This document shows, piece after piece, positions 36,726 to 48,129 of a DNA stretch of 64,000 bases; the first letter of the stretch is position 1, and each line of letters opens with the position of its first letter. The notes under the pieces were generated by a model. That model did not search any database. It was given only the letters and a program-made list of their open reading frames with translations, and was not told the origin of the DNA. The DNA lies in the NCBI RefSeq assembly GCF_036850765.1, contig NC_089490.1:126384522-126448521 (forward strand). Reading direction: 5' to 3'. This DNA is from Saccopteryx bilineata (Eukaryota > Chordata > Mammalia > Chiroptera > Emballonuridae). The translations under genes and the position numbers were made by a program.

Positions 36726-37319
36726 ATTGCAACTCTTAAATCTAAGGTGAGACATTAACTTGAATAGTTTCTTATATATTGACTATTTAAAAGATTTTAC
36801 TTCTTTACAGTCACTTTACAGTATCAGAAATTACTATAATTATTTTAAGAAGCCAAAATGCTGCTTTATGTGACATAGTTAATAGTGATAATCTATACAT
36901 ATAATTTCTATTGAGTATATTATTCTGCTTTCCAGAAACACATCAGTCTTCTCTCTTTCCTACGGCCTTAGAGAGATGATCCTACATTCGTCTTGTCTTA
37001 CTGTAGACAAGCAGCACCCTAAAAGGCATTTAAAATGGCTAGGATTTCCTTCACATGTTTAAACATTTAAAACGATACTTTCTTTCATGATTACACACAT
37101 AATCTATACATAGCTTAGAAAATTTGAAATAAATAGTAATAAAACAAAATAGAAATACTTGCATCATCTTTTTCTACCTGGCTATCTTTTATATCCTTTG
37201 AAACCGACAGCCCTTCCTGACTAAAGAGCCTCGCTTTCTTTACCTTGTTCTGTGTTCAGATAGTAGTACCTATGTATATCTAGACAGTAAAATTTCTCAT
37301 ATTTAACTTTATAACTATT

Positions 37320-37440
37320 ATCTCTGTTCAGTGGGTTGTGACATTCTCAAGGAAAATGGCCTGGTCTTCCTCACCTCTCTATTCTCAGAGACAAAAATAG
37401 AACTTGGTACATCACACAAATTCAATAAATATTTGCTAAA
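37320..37440 (+). repeat. L2 LINE 3' end
   Basis: 'aggaaaatggcctggtcttc' and 'aattcaataaatatttgcta' match the L2 terminus. A second short L2-like end lies near 37640-37700. Confidence 0.55.
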
Positions 37441-39049
37441 TCAATGAAGAAATGGGTTAATTCATGACATTCATTTTGCATTTGAGTGGGCAAGGACTCT
37501 TAAATACCAGCAAGCTATCTCTCTGTTTCCCCCAAAGCCAAAGAAATCTAATTAGACATCAGTTAATGGTAAAATTCTAGTGTCTGCAGAAATAAAATGT
37601 TTCAATATTATTTTCTTGTTTCATAGTTATTAATATACTTATATCCCTTCTGCTAGATTGTAAGCTATTTGGAAAGGGAGTGACTGATTACTCAATAAAT
37701 GTTGAACCCTATATGAAGAAAGGATAGCATTCCTGTTATATAGGCCAAGTACAAAAGAAGCGAAGAATATCTCAATGATTCTAAAATGTGTCCAAATGAC
37801 TGGTATCAATATAGAGCTCTCTTGGTCCAAATTCATGGTTTGCTAAAAGTATATCACAAATTCTCAGAGCTCAATTAACATATGCCAAACAGTTTTTAAA
37901 ATGTTTAGTCCCCTGTATACACAATTCTATTAAAAATTTTGTATAGAATGGCCACAGTGACAACCAAAAACATCAGTTTTTTTAGTGATGGGTTCTGCAG
38001 TCACATTTTTGTTTATTATTCCTTGTCATGTTCCTTTCATATGACTGAATAAAGAAAACAACCCCAGGATCTAAAGAAGCAATAGCATTTTTTTACTCTT
38101 AGTGCTTTGCAAACCAATGGGGAAAATACTTGGTCAGTTTCTGGACAAGTATAGAAGAACATCAGTGAAGAGCCATCATAGCAAGAAATCTAATTAAATC
38201 CTAATTAAAAACTGAAAGTCAGCTAATGATGATATTCAAGGACAACCATCTATGTTATCCACTTTACCGGGCAAAGATCCTCAAACAGTACTTGAAATTA
38301 GTGGATGTCACCATACAACATGGTCTGGAAAATAACCAACGATCAATATTGGTAATAACAGTCTGAACATGGAGAGCAGCACCGAATGCTAAAAGGAAAC
38401 AATGTCAGAGGTGAGAAACCTCTGGGTCCTAGAAATATTTGTAATGCACAAAAATCTTTAATAGGCAAAGTAGCAGTAATTCCTTTATGTTTTGTGTGGA
38501 CAGGATACCTACCAAATAAACAGTGCCAAAATATTTTAACAATAAATAAATCTTATTAGCTCATTAATGCAAATAGGAAAACTAGTCCCGATGGAATGCA
38601 TGAGCAGATAAATGTATATATATATATTAGTAAAGAAGGTTCAAAAGCATTTGTAGATAGACTTATAAAAAAATAAAGACATATCACCCACAGAGAAAGA
38701 CTGCCAATAAAGGCTAAGGATGTTTTCATTGTGTGTTAAAAAGAAAAAAGGAAAGTCATGCACCTCATTATTAATCATGGCCTATTTTAATTTAAATGCA
38801 TATGCAACAGTAAATAGGAATAAAAATATGTTCATACACATAGAAGGCAATGACACTTGTAAGTATACATCTAATCTTCAGCGGGTATTTGACTAATACT
38901 GTACAGTTTTTTAAAACCAAGATTGGGAAATACGAATGACAAATTCCGGCTTTCCACTTTCAGTAACATCTATTTTACATTTATCTTCTTATCGTTAGGA
39001 TCTTAATGTTCATTTCCATTTTGGTCCAAGCAATGATGGAGTAAAAAAA

Positions 39050-39604
39050 TCAAGCACTTGCACTTGAACGATATTCAACAATAATTATTCTTTGGCACTT
39101 TTCATCTGTGAAATTTTTTTGTGTGAGTTCTACTTTTATTAATTGGTAAAACTGACAAAGATCTCCAAGTGAGCTGGCGCCTGAAGTGAGAATGATTGCC
39201 TCATATGTTTTGGTTAATAACTGTACAATGCTTTCATACCAAAACTCTTCCTGTTTGAAGCAGAGAGCAATCTGCAGGAGAGTGTGTAAGATTTTACTTA
39301 TTCTAATGTGTTTAAGAGACACAAGCCCTGCATTTTCCAAACATCCATTTTTCTCTAATTTTGTGTTCCTCTGGTTCCTATGCGCAAAGTACAAAACTAT
39401 TATGGTATTACAGAGATAAGTAAGACTTGTTTTCTTCTTTACAACAACCCACTTTCTAGTTGGAGGGATTAAAACAATTATAGGAAGGTAATTAATATGA
39501 GGTAAAATGAGGGCAGAAATACAAGAACTCGCATCTGGTCTGTGGCTTTTAAAAAAGAAGCATGCAAGAAATGCATCTAAGAAAGGTTTTAAGAAAGAGA
39601 TCAA
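39050..39604 (-). other. Unassigned 184-codon ORF
   Basis: This is one of the longest ORFs in the window and is not explained by a recognised repeat in its C-terminal half. That half reads like ordinary protein (ILHTLLQIALCFKQEEFWYE, then LGDLCQFYQLIKVELTQKNF). The N-terminal part looks random and may be L2-like. Just past the stop a neighbouring frame reads DFFTPSLLGPKWK and then stops. I do not recognise the family. It may be a piece of a processed pseudogene or chance. No introns, promoter or poly(A) tail were identified. Confidence 0.3.
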
Positions 39605-39763
39605 AGGTTCCTAAGTAGAAAGGGGAAAGAGGAAGCCATGAAGAAATCATTCTGCATAGAGAGGGATAGGCATGAAAGTAGTCTGGAGGATGGTAGAGGA
39701 AGACAGGACAAGAATTTGGAGCCATACTACATGTCCAAGTGAGGAGTCTGAATAAAGAAGACT

Positions 39764-40182
39764 GTTATGGGTTCAACTATTTCCAGCAAAAAAGATACAT
39801 TCAAGACCTAACCCCCAGTACCCATGAATGTGACCTTATTTGGAAATAGGCTCTTTAGAGATGTAATGATTAAGATGAAATCATACTGAATTAAGGCAGG
39901 CCCTAATCCAATGAATAGCATCCCGGCGACAAGAGACACACGCACAGGGAGGACATCTGAGGACAGGAGAGGCTGAGCTGATGCAAACCAAGGAAGACCA
40001 AGGACTGTGGACAACCAGCAGAAGCTAAGAAGATGCAGGGAAGGATTCCACCCTGGAAACTTTAGAGAGAGCATGGCCCTGCTGACACTGAGATTGGGAA
40101 CTTCTAGCCCCCAAACTGTGAGAGAGTAAATGGCTGCTATTTTCCAATATCAAGTTTATGGTATTATGTTATGGAAGCCCTT
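39764..40182 (+). repeat. MaLR-like solo LTR fragment
   Basis: 'tatgggttcaactatttcca', 'gacctaacccccagtaccca' and 'gaatgtgaccttatttggaa' are typical of old mammalian LTRs of the ERVL-MaLR class. It ends near 'tcaagtttatggtattatgt'. The exact subfamily was not determined. Confidence 0.6.
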
Positions 40183-40560
40183 GGAAGCTGTCTTAGGTCT
40201 GTTTGGGGGACTGTAACAAAAGATACCATAGAATGAGAGGCTTATAAATCACAGAAATTTATTTCTCACATTTCTGGAGTTTGGAAGTTCAAGATCAAGG
40301 CACCAGACATTTACTCTCTGGGGAGGGCTCCTTTCTCACGAGCAGATGTCATATCAATATCAGCTCACTGTAGGGACAAGGGATCTCTCTGCTGTCTGTT
40401 TCTTAAAGGCATACATCTCATTCGTGAGGGCTGCACCATCCCAACCTAATCACCTCCCAAAAGCCCCACCTCCAAACGCCAGTACATTACATTGAACACT
40501 ATGATTCAACACAGGTATCTGGGCGGGAGGGTGAGGAGAGGGCAAACATTCAATCTACAG
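40183..40560 (-). repeat. MST/THE1-like MaLR LTR, antisense
   Basis: 'cttataaatcacagaaattt', 'ctggagtttggaagttcaag' and 'cctaatcacctcccaaaagc' are the antisense of MST/THE1-type LTRs. It abuts the preceding LTR in the opposite orientation. Confidence 0.7.
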
Positions 40561-41930
40561 CAGAAGCTAATACAAATACAAACTATAAGTAATTTTTCTT
40601 TTAAGTCTGGCAAGATAAAGTAAGACTTTCTTACCCACTCTTTTTGTTTCTATTAGAAAAGGAATTTGGGGATTTGCGAGAATCCCCAAATGTGCCCATG
40701 TGCCCAGAGCTACGCTCAGTACTGTGAGGTCCTTTATAAAGAAAATAGCACAAAGAAGAAATAACCAGTCCTGTAGAATGTTGATGCCAGAATTACTATT
40801 CTTTTAGGAGTAGGGTGAAGTCATGTAAAGAAGAAAAGGCTTTTTCACATGAGACATTTTGGCTGTGTGGCCTCAGCAAGAGATGATTCCTCCATGTGTG
40901 TGGGGTGGGGGTGGAGTGGGGGAGGGATGCTCACACTCTTAGACACAGAATAAAATCAGCTTTGGGTGCTCCTACCAGAGAAGTGAACATCCTTTCCTTT
41001 CTACTTCAGTCAGCAGACAGAGGCTGCTAAAAGTCTGAGGTTAAATCGTAAAGGGCTCTTTTCTCAAAGTGGAGACGATGGTGTTTTCCAGAGGGGGTGA
41101 GGACCTCAGAGAGCTGGGGGAGGGGTAGAGCGAGGGGGGCCAGAGCGCAACTGAAGAAGTAGGTCACAGACAGGCTATGGAAAGCAGAGGACCCTGTGGA
41201 CTCCGCACCCGACAGTGTAATGGACTAGATTAGCTGGAAAAAAAAAAAAACCAAATCTCAGTCTTTCTCAAAAAGTAAATCCTTGTTCTTTTTTTTCCCT
41301 TTCCCAGACTTCCCTAGCCAAATACATTCACCCATATTGTCTTGAGCAGAATTTGGATCGAAACTGGATGAAAAGAGAAAGAAACAATGTTCATTTTTCT
41401 GGACTTCCCAAAGAGGCTCTTGAGAATCCAAAGGGAAAGCCCGAAAGAAAGGGTGGCCGCCAGGAAAGGGGTGATGAGCAGGACAGAGGGGGGAGGGGGC
41501 GGGCACTGTTGTGAGGAGCAGTGCTAGGCAGGCGTGGGAAAGATGACAGGCAACTTCTGGGCACCCTGCAAGGCAACTATGGAGGATCTGTGGGCCAATG
41601 GACTACAGAACAACAGACCCCCCCCCCCAAGGAAAATGAGACCGCAAACTGTTTCTCTCTTCTGAGCCACAGATGCAGGGCCTGAGGGATGTCAAGAACT
41701 GGTCCCTTCCCTGCCTCCACAGGACAGAGGAGAGACCCTAGAATGCCAGCATGGCCCTCCACTACAGATTCTCCATTCAAGGAGTTTCAGAGAGCTTTTC
41801 TCAATAATCCTTAGAGGTCAGTTTATTGTTTCCATTAAAATGGTAGTTAAACTAAGAGACAAAGATATGTGCAAAATGACAAGAAATTCACCAAAATTTA
41901 AAATAAAACTAATTTTCAGATAATCTAGAC

Positions 41931-42260
41931 CAGGGGTCCCCAAACTTCGGCCCGCGGGCCACATGCGGCCCCCTGAGGCCATTTATCCAGCCCCCACGCA
42001 CTTCCGGAAGGGGCGCCTCTTTCATTGGTGGTCAGTGAGAGGAGCATAGTTCCCATTGAAATACTGGTTAATTTGTTGATTTAAATTTACTTGTTCTTTA
42101 TTTTAAATATTGTATTTGTTTCCATTTTGTTTTTTTACTTTAAAATAACATATGTGCAGTGTGCATAGGGATTTGTTCATAGTTTTTTTTATAGTCCGGC
42201 CCTCCAATGGTCTGAGGGACAGTAAACTGGCCCCCTGTGTAAAAAGTTTGGGGACCCCTG
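41931..42260 (+). mobile_element. hAT MITE with intact ends and target duplication
   Basis: The ends are CAGGGGTCCCCAAACTTCGG and, inverted, AAAGTTTGGGGACCCCTG. A perfect 8-bp duplication, atctagac, flanks it at 41923-41930 and 42261-42268. The 330-bp interior contains no transposase. It is a non-autonomous hAT element that moved in trans. The good preservation suggests an insertion younger than the MER5-type hATs nearby. Confidence 0.95.
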
Positions 42261-42547
42261 ATCTAGACTGTTGTCCATTAGGGTCTGTCTGAAATTATGG
42301 TAAATCAATAAAAGACCTTTAGTGATTATAATAAATGTTTTACAGCTCAACTCCTGCAGCAGAGCAAAGTAGTAGAGAAAAAAGCCACAGTAAATGGCAA
42401 GAAACAATCTATATTTAAATGATTTAAGGTACTAAGTTATCTTTATACTATATAGTTTTGACATAAAGCATCATTAAAGCATCGTGATGAAGAATCTATA
42501 GTAGCTTTTCTACTGATTTCTCATATTCATCATAATAGGAAAGGTCA

Positions 42548-42719
42548 CAAACTGTGGTCCCTGGGCCAGCTGCGTCAGCATCATCTGGGAGTTTGTTACA
42601 AATAAAAATTCTTGGGCTCATCTTGGACCTTCAGAATCAGAAACTCTGGATGTAGGAATTGTTTTCATAAGCCCTGCAGGGGATTACAAGCTTGCTGCCA
42701 CTGTGAACCACTGTCCTAA
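42548..42719. repeat. MER5A-like hAT MITE
   Basis: 'acaaactgtggtccctgggc', 'agcatcatctgggagtttgt' and 'gtgaaccactgtc' near the end are MER5A-type sequence. It is old and its target site is not clear. Confidence 0.7.
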
Positions 42720-42882
42720 TAGATTTTATCAGCAGGAACCATTTAGATTCTTGACAGGAAATCCATTTTTTTTAATCTAAAATTAAACATAAAGGAAGCA
42801 ATTGCTTTTAAGGTAGTGTTTTCTTTTACAACTTACAGGAAAAACATAAACATTCAGAAGACACTCTTTTCCCCCCTTTTTG

Positions 42883-42920
42883 TTGAATTAATTGGGGTGA
42901 CACTGGTTAACAAAAATATA
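42883..42920 (-). repeat. L1 3'UTR scrap, antisense
   Basis: 'gaattaattggggtgacact' is the usual antisense start of the bat/laurasiatherian L1 3'UTR. The next SINE is inserted beside it. Confidence 0.6.
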
Positions 42921-42935
42921 TATTCAGACACTCTT

Positions 42936-43324
42936 TTTTTTTTTTTTTTGTATTTTTCTGAAGTTGGAAACGGGGAGAGACAGTCAGACAGACTCCCGAC
43001 CAGGATCCACCCGGCACTGCCCACCAGGGGGCAACGCTCTGCCCACCAGGGGGTGATGCTCTGCCCCTCCGGGGCGTCGCTCTGTATCGACCAGAGCCAC
43101 TCCAGCACCTGGGGCAGAGGCCAAGGAGCCATCCCCAGCGCCCAGGCCATCTTTGCTCCAGTGGAGCCTCGCTGAGGGAGGGGAAGAGAGAGACAGAGAG
43201 GAAGGAGAGGGGGAGGGGTGGAGAAGCAGATGGATGCTTCTCCTGTGTGCCCTGGCCGGGAATCGAACCCGGGACTTCTGCATGCCAGGCCGACGCTCCA
43301 CCACTGAGCCAACCGGCCAGGGCC
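42936..43324 (-). mobile_element. Bat tRNA-derived SINE, long type, near-intact
   Basis: The antisense copy has a T-rich tail, then 'actcccgaccaggatccacc', a duplicated 'gcccaccaggggg' block, the 'ggagccatccccagcgccca' body and a head ending 'ccaaccggccagggcc'. The perfect 15-bp duplication tattcagacactctt lies at 42921-42935 and 43325-43339. The 152-codon and other ORFs across it are repeat artefacts. Confidence 0.95.
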
Positions 43325-43526
43325 TATTCAGACACTCTTAATAACAATAAATACTTCACTAAATTTTTCAAAAAAATTAAAATTGGAATCAGAAATAAAA
43401 AATATTTATTTTTTAAAAACTGGTCATTTGTCACTAATAGCTTTCAATTTCTGAGTTTACTTTTGTTTCTTTAAAATAGATTTCTGTACTAAAATCCCAT
43501 TCAAGTAGTAAATAAAATTAGTTTAC

Positions 43527-43894
43527 GCCTGACCAGGCAGTGGCACAGTGGATAGAGCTTCGGACTGGGATGCAGAGGACTCAGGTTCAAAATCTCGAGG
43601 TTGCTGGCTGGAATGAGGGCTCACTAGCTTAAGTGCGAGGCTACTGGCTTGAGCGTGGGATCACAGACATGAACTGGTCGCTGGCTGGAAGCCCAAGGTT
43701 GCTGGCCTGAGCCCAAGGTTGTTGGCTTGTTGATCAAAACCCATCTGAGAAAGCAATCAATGATCAGCTAAGGAGCCGTAACCAAGAATTGATGCTTCTC
43801 ATCTCTCTCCTTTACTGTCTGTCCCTGTTTGTCCCTCTCTCTTACTCTCACTTACTTGTCCCTCTCTCTTACTCGTGTCTGTCAATAAAAAAAT
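43527..43894 (+). mobile_element. Bat tRNA-derived SINE, 'gcctgaccaggcggtgg' type
   Basis: The head is 'gcctgaccaggcagtggcac', followed by several 'ctggcttgagc' units and a CT-rich end. The 10-bp duplication attagtttac lies at 43517-43526 and 43895-43904. Confidence 0.9.
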
Positions 43895-44002
43895 ATTAGT
43901 TTACAAGGAGGTTTACATAATTATATAATGAATATATTAGTTTATGTTTATTTTATGAAAAAATAGATGAATAAAAATTATCTTTTAAAACATGCTTATT
44001 CA

Positions 44003-44388
44003 GCCTGACCAAGCAGTGGCACAGTAGATAGAGCGTTGTACTGGGACACGGAGGACCCTGGTTTGAAACCCTGAGGTCACTGGCTTAAGCACGGACTCAT
44101 CTGGCTTGAGTACAAGCTCACCAGCTTGAGTGCGGGGTCACTGGCTTGAGCATGGGATCATAGACATGATCCCATGGTCGCTAGTTTGAGCCCAAAAGTC
44201 TCTGACTTGAGCCCAAGCAAGGTTGCTGGCTTGAGCAAGGGGTCACTTGCTCTGCTGTACCCCCCAAGTCAAGGCACATATGAGAACGCAATCAATGAAC
44301 AACTAAGGAGCTGCAATCAAAAACTGATGTTTCTCATCTCTCTCCCTTCCTGTCTGTCTGTCCCTCTCTCTGTCAGAAAAACCACAAC
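44003..44388 (+). mobile_element. Bat tRNA-derived SINE, 'gcctgaccaggcggtgg' type
   Basis: The head is 'gcctgaccaagcagtggcac'; the body has 'ggtttgaaaccctgaggtca' and many 'ggcttgagc' units; the end is CT-rich. The duplication catgcttattca / catgcttactca (43991-44002 and 44389-44400) differs at one base. Confidence 0.9.
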
Positions 44389-45221
44389 CATGCTTACTCA
44401 CTACAATTATTTAAGTCAAATTTATTGTTTACTACCATTTTTTTTAACTAAAACAGGTCATACTGTTACCTACTTCAATACACCAGAAGCTACATTTATG
44501 AGCATTTTACTAAGAATGTATAATTTTAGAGGAACATACTTGTCATTTTATATTTTTCATGCAAAATTTAATGACATGATGCTTAAGTGCTTCTGATGTC
44601 AATGTAAGAATATACATCTATATTTTCTGAGTGACTAAACCTATGTAAAAATGTATTTTATGTAAGTAGGATTTATCTGAAATAAGTATTACACAAAAAT
44701 AGTCTATATTAATTATTGTTGCAGTATTCTATTCAAAACAAATAAAATATTTCAAGATGAGAAGCAAGAAGAGAAACATTCTACATGTTTAGTGGGGTTA
44801 TCCAAAATACAAGTAGCCCTAATAAGAAAAAGAAGGTAGCAACTAATTTCTGGAAAACACCAAAATGAGGTACACATACTTGGAATGAATGGCTTTATTT
44901 TGTAGAACTAATGGAAGATAGACATTTTTTCAGACCCTATTTATTTCTGGTATAAATAAGAGAAGTATTTGAAACTTCTAGGTCTCACTATTCCCATAAA
45001 GGAAGTACCAAATTTCTTCAGACCCAGAGATGAGAAAATATCACTTCAGTTGCTTGCTCATGCATCTAGAAATGAATTTGCTGGGTATTTACCATAATGT
45101 CCCCTCCCTGGAGATTTTTCAAATGTGGTTTGGGAAACACTAGCAGCACAAGAATCTTCCATAATAACTAAAATATTATGATGTGTATGTGAATTATTAT
45201 GTATTTGATTTTAATGTATCT

Positions 45222-45350
45222 CCCTTACCTAGAATGTAAACCCTAGGAAGACAGGATTTTCCTTTTGTCACTGTTGTGCCCCATGCATCTAGAACAGCGT
45301 TTAGCACAGAATACCTCCTTAATAAATATTTATTGAATGTATGAATGGAA
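45222..45350 (+). repeat. L2 LINE 3' end
   Basis: 'tgtaaaccctaggaagacag', 'gcatctagaacagcgtttag' and 'ttaataaatatttattgaat' match the L2 terminus. Confidence 0.7.
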
Positions 45351-45754
45351 GGATGAAAGAATAGTGGTATGAATGGCATAGAGTGTTTCTGTTTGTTCAA
45401 TTTTTAATTAACTTTCCAAAAGAGATCGAGTTTTAGAAACTGCCGAATTATAATTTGTAAATGTGAAAGTTGTTTTAATTTCTGGAATAAAATAATTAGT
45501 CATTCACTTAAACATCAAGAAATTAGGAATTATAGCATTGCTTATCGCTTCAAAAGCATTCTGATTCTTTCATTGTTTCCAGTGATTCTTTTTTTTTTTT
45601 TTACTCCCCAAGGGCAACAAGGTAAAAAATGCCATCTTTCTGAGGCCTTTGACCATATTAAAATAGGTCTTGAGGTTAACTGGAAAGACTTGAGTCCTTG
45701 TTCTCAAAGTAATCGCCTAGAGTGAGTGAGTGGGCTTATCCCAAATGAGGGCCT

Positions 45755-45870
45755 GTCTTTGGTTCTGTCACTGACCTTTCATGGGAACACGTACAAATCC
45801 TGACCTTTCCATGTCTAATTTATCTAGCTGTGAAATAACAATAATACCTACAATACTCTATCAGAGAGAC
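45755..45870 (+). repeat. MIR SINE fragment
   Basis: 'tctgtcactgacctttcatg', 'tgaaataacaataataccta' and nearby sequence resemble MIR core and 3' sequence. Confidence 0.5.
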
Positions 45871-46049
45871 TTGCTGGAGGAGCTGTGCTCCTTAAGTTTC
45901 TGAACCACCCGGGTTTAGTGAAGAGTATCCTGTTACTATTCTACTCTCTTCCATGATGTACTTATTCTAAGAATGAGTCAATCACTTTTCTGTTGCTATG
46001 GTCTTGACAAAGCTGCTTTAAAGTGGGTTAATTAAAGGCTTGGGTTTAT

Positions 46050-46596
46050 CAGAATCATTGATACGTAAAGACACATGTAGCCCCATGTTCATAGCAGCAC
46101 TGTTCACAGTGGCCAAGACATGGAAACAACCAAAAAGCCCTTCAATAGAAGACTGGATAAAGAAGATGTGGCACATATACACTATGGAATACTACTCAGC
46201 CATAAGAAATGATGACATTAGATCATTTACAGCAAAATGGTGGGATCTTGATAACATTATACGGAGTGAAATAAGTAAATCAGAAAAAAACAAGAACTAC
46301 ATGATTCCATACATTGGTGGAACATAAAAACGAGACTAAGAGACATGGACAAGAGTGTGGTGGTTACCAGGGGTAGGGGGAGGGAGGACGCAGGAGGGAG
46401 GGAGGGAGAGAGTTAGGGGGAGGGGGAGGGGCACAGAGAAAACTAGATAGAGGGTGACGGAGGACAATCTGACTCTGGGCGAGGGGTATGCAACATAATT
46501 TAATGACAAGATAACCTAGACATGTTTTCTTTGAATATATGCACCCTGAATTATTAATGTCATCCCATTAACATTAATAAAAACTTATAAAAAAAA
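46050..46596 (+). mobile_element. 5'-truncated L1 insertion (ORF2 C-terminus and 3'UTR)
   Basis: It begins within ORF2. The translated part (about 46060-46327) has MFIAALFTVAKTWKQPKSP and YTMEYYSAIRND, the conserved C-terminal L1 motif. A G-rich 3'UTR and an A tail (46588-46599) follow. The 16-bp duplication aaaggcttgggtttat at 46034-46049 and 46597-46612 is perfect. It lacks the reverse transcriptase and endonuclease domains. Confidence 0.95.
46370..46432 (+). repeat. G-run tract in L1 3'UTR (quadruplex-prone)
   Basis: There are many G3-G5 runs separated by 1-10 bases ('gggtagggggagggagg', 'gggggagggggagggg'). This is the polypurine tract usual in L1 3'UTRs. Confidence 0.85.
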
Positions 46597-46735
46597 AAAG
46601 GCTTGGGTTTATAATGATGATTTCCACAATAGTTCTCACACTGCCAGTGTGCTCAGGGATCCCACCTGAAGTGTACAAATTAGCCAGATAAAAAATCAGG
46701 GGTGAAATATGGGGAATTTAGAAGAAGTGCTATGA

Positions 46736-47111
46736 AGGCCCTGGCCGGTTGGCTCAGTGGTAGAGCATCGGCCTCGCGTGTGGGAGTCCCGGGTTCGATT
46801 CCCGGCCAGGGCACACAGGAGAAGCGCCCACCTGCTTCTCCACCCCTCCCCCTCTCCTTCCTCTCTGTCTCTCTCTTCCCCTCCAGCAGCCAAGGCTCCA
46901 CTGGAGCAAAGTTTTCCCGGGCGCTGAGGATGGCTCTGTGGCCTCTGCCTCAGGTGCTAGAATGGCTCTGGTTGCGGCAGAGCGATGCCCAGATGGGCAG
47001 AGCATCGCCCCCTGGTGGGCATGCCGGGTGGATCCCGGTCGGGCGCATGCGGGAGTCTGTCTGCCTCCCTGTTTCCAACTTAAGAAAAATACAAAAAAAA
47101 AAAAAAAAAAA
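46736..47111 (+). mobile_element. Bat tRNA-derived SINE, long type, near-intact
   Basis: The head has good A and B boxes ('tggctcagtggtagagcatc', 'gggttcgattcccggccagg'). The body is complete, ending 'gcatgcgggagtctgtctgc' and an A tail. The duplication agaagtgctatga lies at 46723-46735 and 47112-47124. This is the best-preserved long SINE in the window; its promoter boxes could still be recognised by RNA polymerase III. Confidence 0.95.
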
Positions 47112-47762
47112 AGAAGTGCTATGAGATAATTTTCAGGAACTTGAAGCTTAATTGCTTAAAAGCATTTCAACCCCAGGTTGCAGCTTTCCATTTCTGAGTT
47201 ACATCAGACTGAGAAGTATCATGCTAGTGCTATCTTATCAACAGCTGCTTTAAAAAGGACCAGCTTTTGTTGGAAGGAATTTCAAAAGTGAGAGAATTAC
47301 TGCTCAAGTGAACTTCTGCATTTCAAAGGCAAACCCAATAAAGGAGGAAATGAGGATTCAGATCAAGTGAATCAAACTGAAAAGAGACAAAGAACTTCAA
47401 ATATGTATTTTGCTATTTGTTCATTTGGTGACATCTAACACCCTTTTAAATGTTATCTGGTCAGTCAGAAGTTAAATTACCCAGGTTGCACATGAAAAGA
47501 CAAAGGAAAGGCCATGAAGAAGGGGGGAAAAATTGAAAGACAAAGTCATTTAAAAAACTTAATTCTTCTTTCTTAAAAAAATATATTGCTAACTGATGGA
47601 GAAGACATTTAAGGATACAGGTATTAAATACAAATATAGATACTTAAGTTATAAGGAGAATTTTTTTGTTGTTTTATATTGGCATAAGTGTATCTTTATC
47701 TTATTTTCACAGACTTTATGGATCTGACAATATTGTTTCCTTTATCAATAATTCACCATACA

Positions 47763-48018
47763 GGCCCTGGCTGCTGCTTGGCTCAGTAGATAGTGCATCA
47801 TACTGGTGTATGGACGTCCTGGGGTCCATTCCTGATCAGGGCACACAAGAGAAGCTACCGTCTACTTCTCTCCCAAGCTCTCTTTCCCTCTGGCAGCCAG
47901 CGGCTTTACTGGCCTGGAGATGAGGATGGCTCTGCTGGTTCAAGCATCAGCCCCAGGCAGGGGTAGGGGTCGATCCCTTCAGGCACATGCAGGAGTCTCT
48001 CTATCTTTCCTCCTCAGG
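47763..48018 (+). mobile_element. Diverged long-type SINE
   Basis: The head 'ggccctggctgctgcttggc', 'gtccattcctgatcagggca' and the later 'gcacatgcaggagtctctct' keep the long-SINE plan, but the body has deletions. No clear duplication. It is older than its neighbours. Confidence 0.75.
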
Positions 48019-48129
48019 CAACCTTGAGCTAAATACAATGATTAGTGTATTTCGTGTATGTTCATTCTAAAGTACTTAATGATAAGCTTCTTCTTTGGTG
48101 TGTGCCCAGTGATTCTTCAGGGATTGGTT

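Noticed and set aside
38215..38400. Possible processed pseudogene (frames with YPLYRAKILKQYLKLVDVTI)
   Set aside because: A short open stretch with stops nearby and no recognised family; too weak to list.
42854..43312. 152-codon and overlapping ORFs
   Set aside because: They lie inside a long-type SINE. Similar frames recur in the other copies at 16771, 31255, 46736 and 55806.
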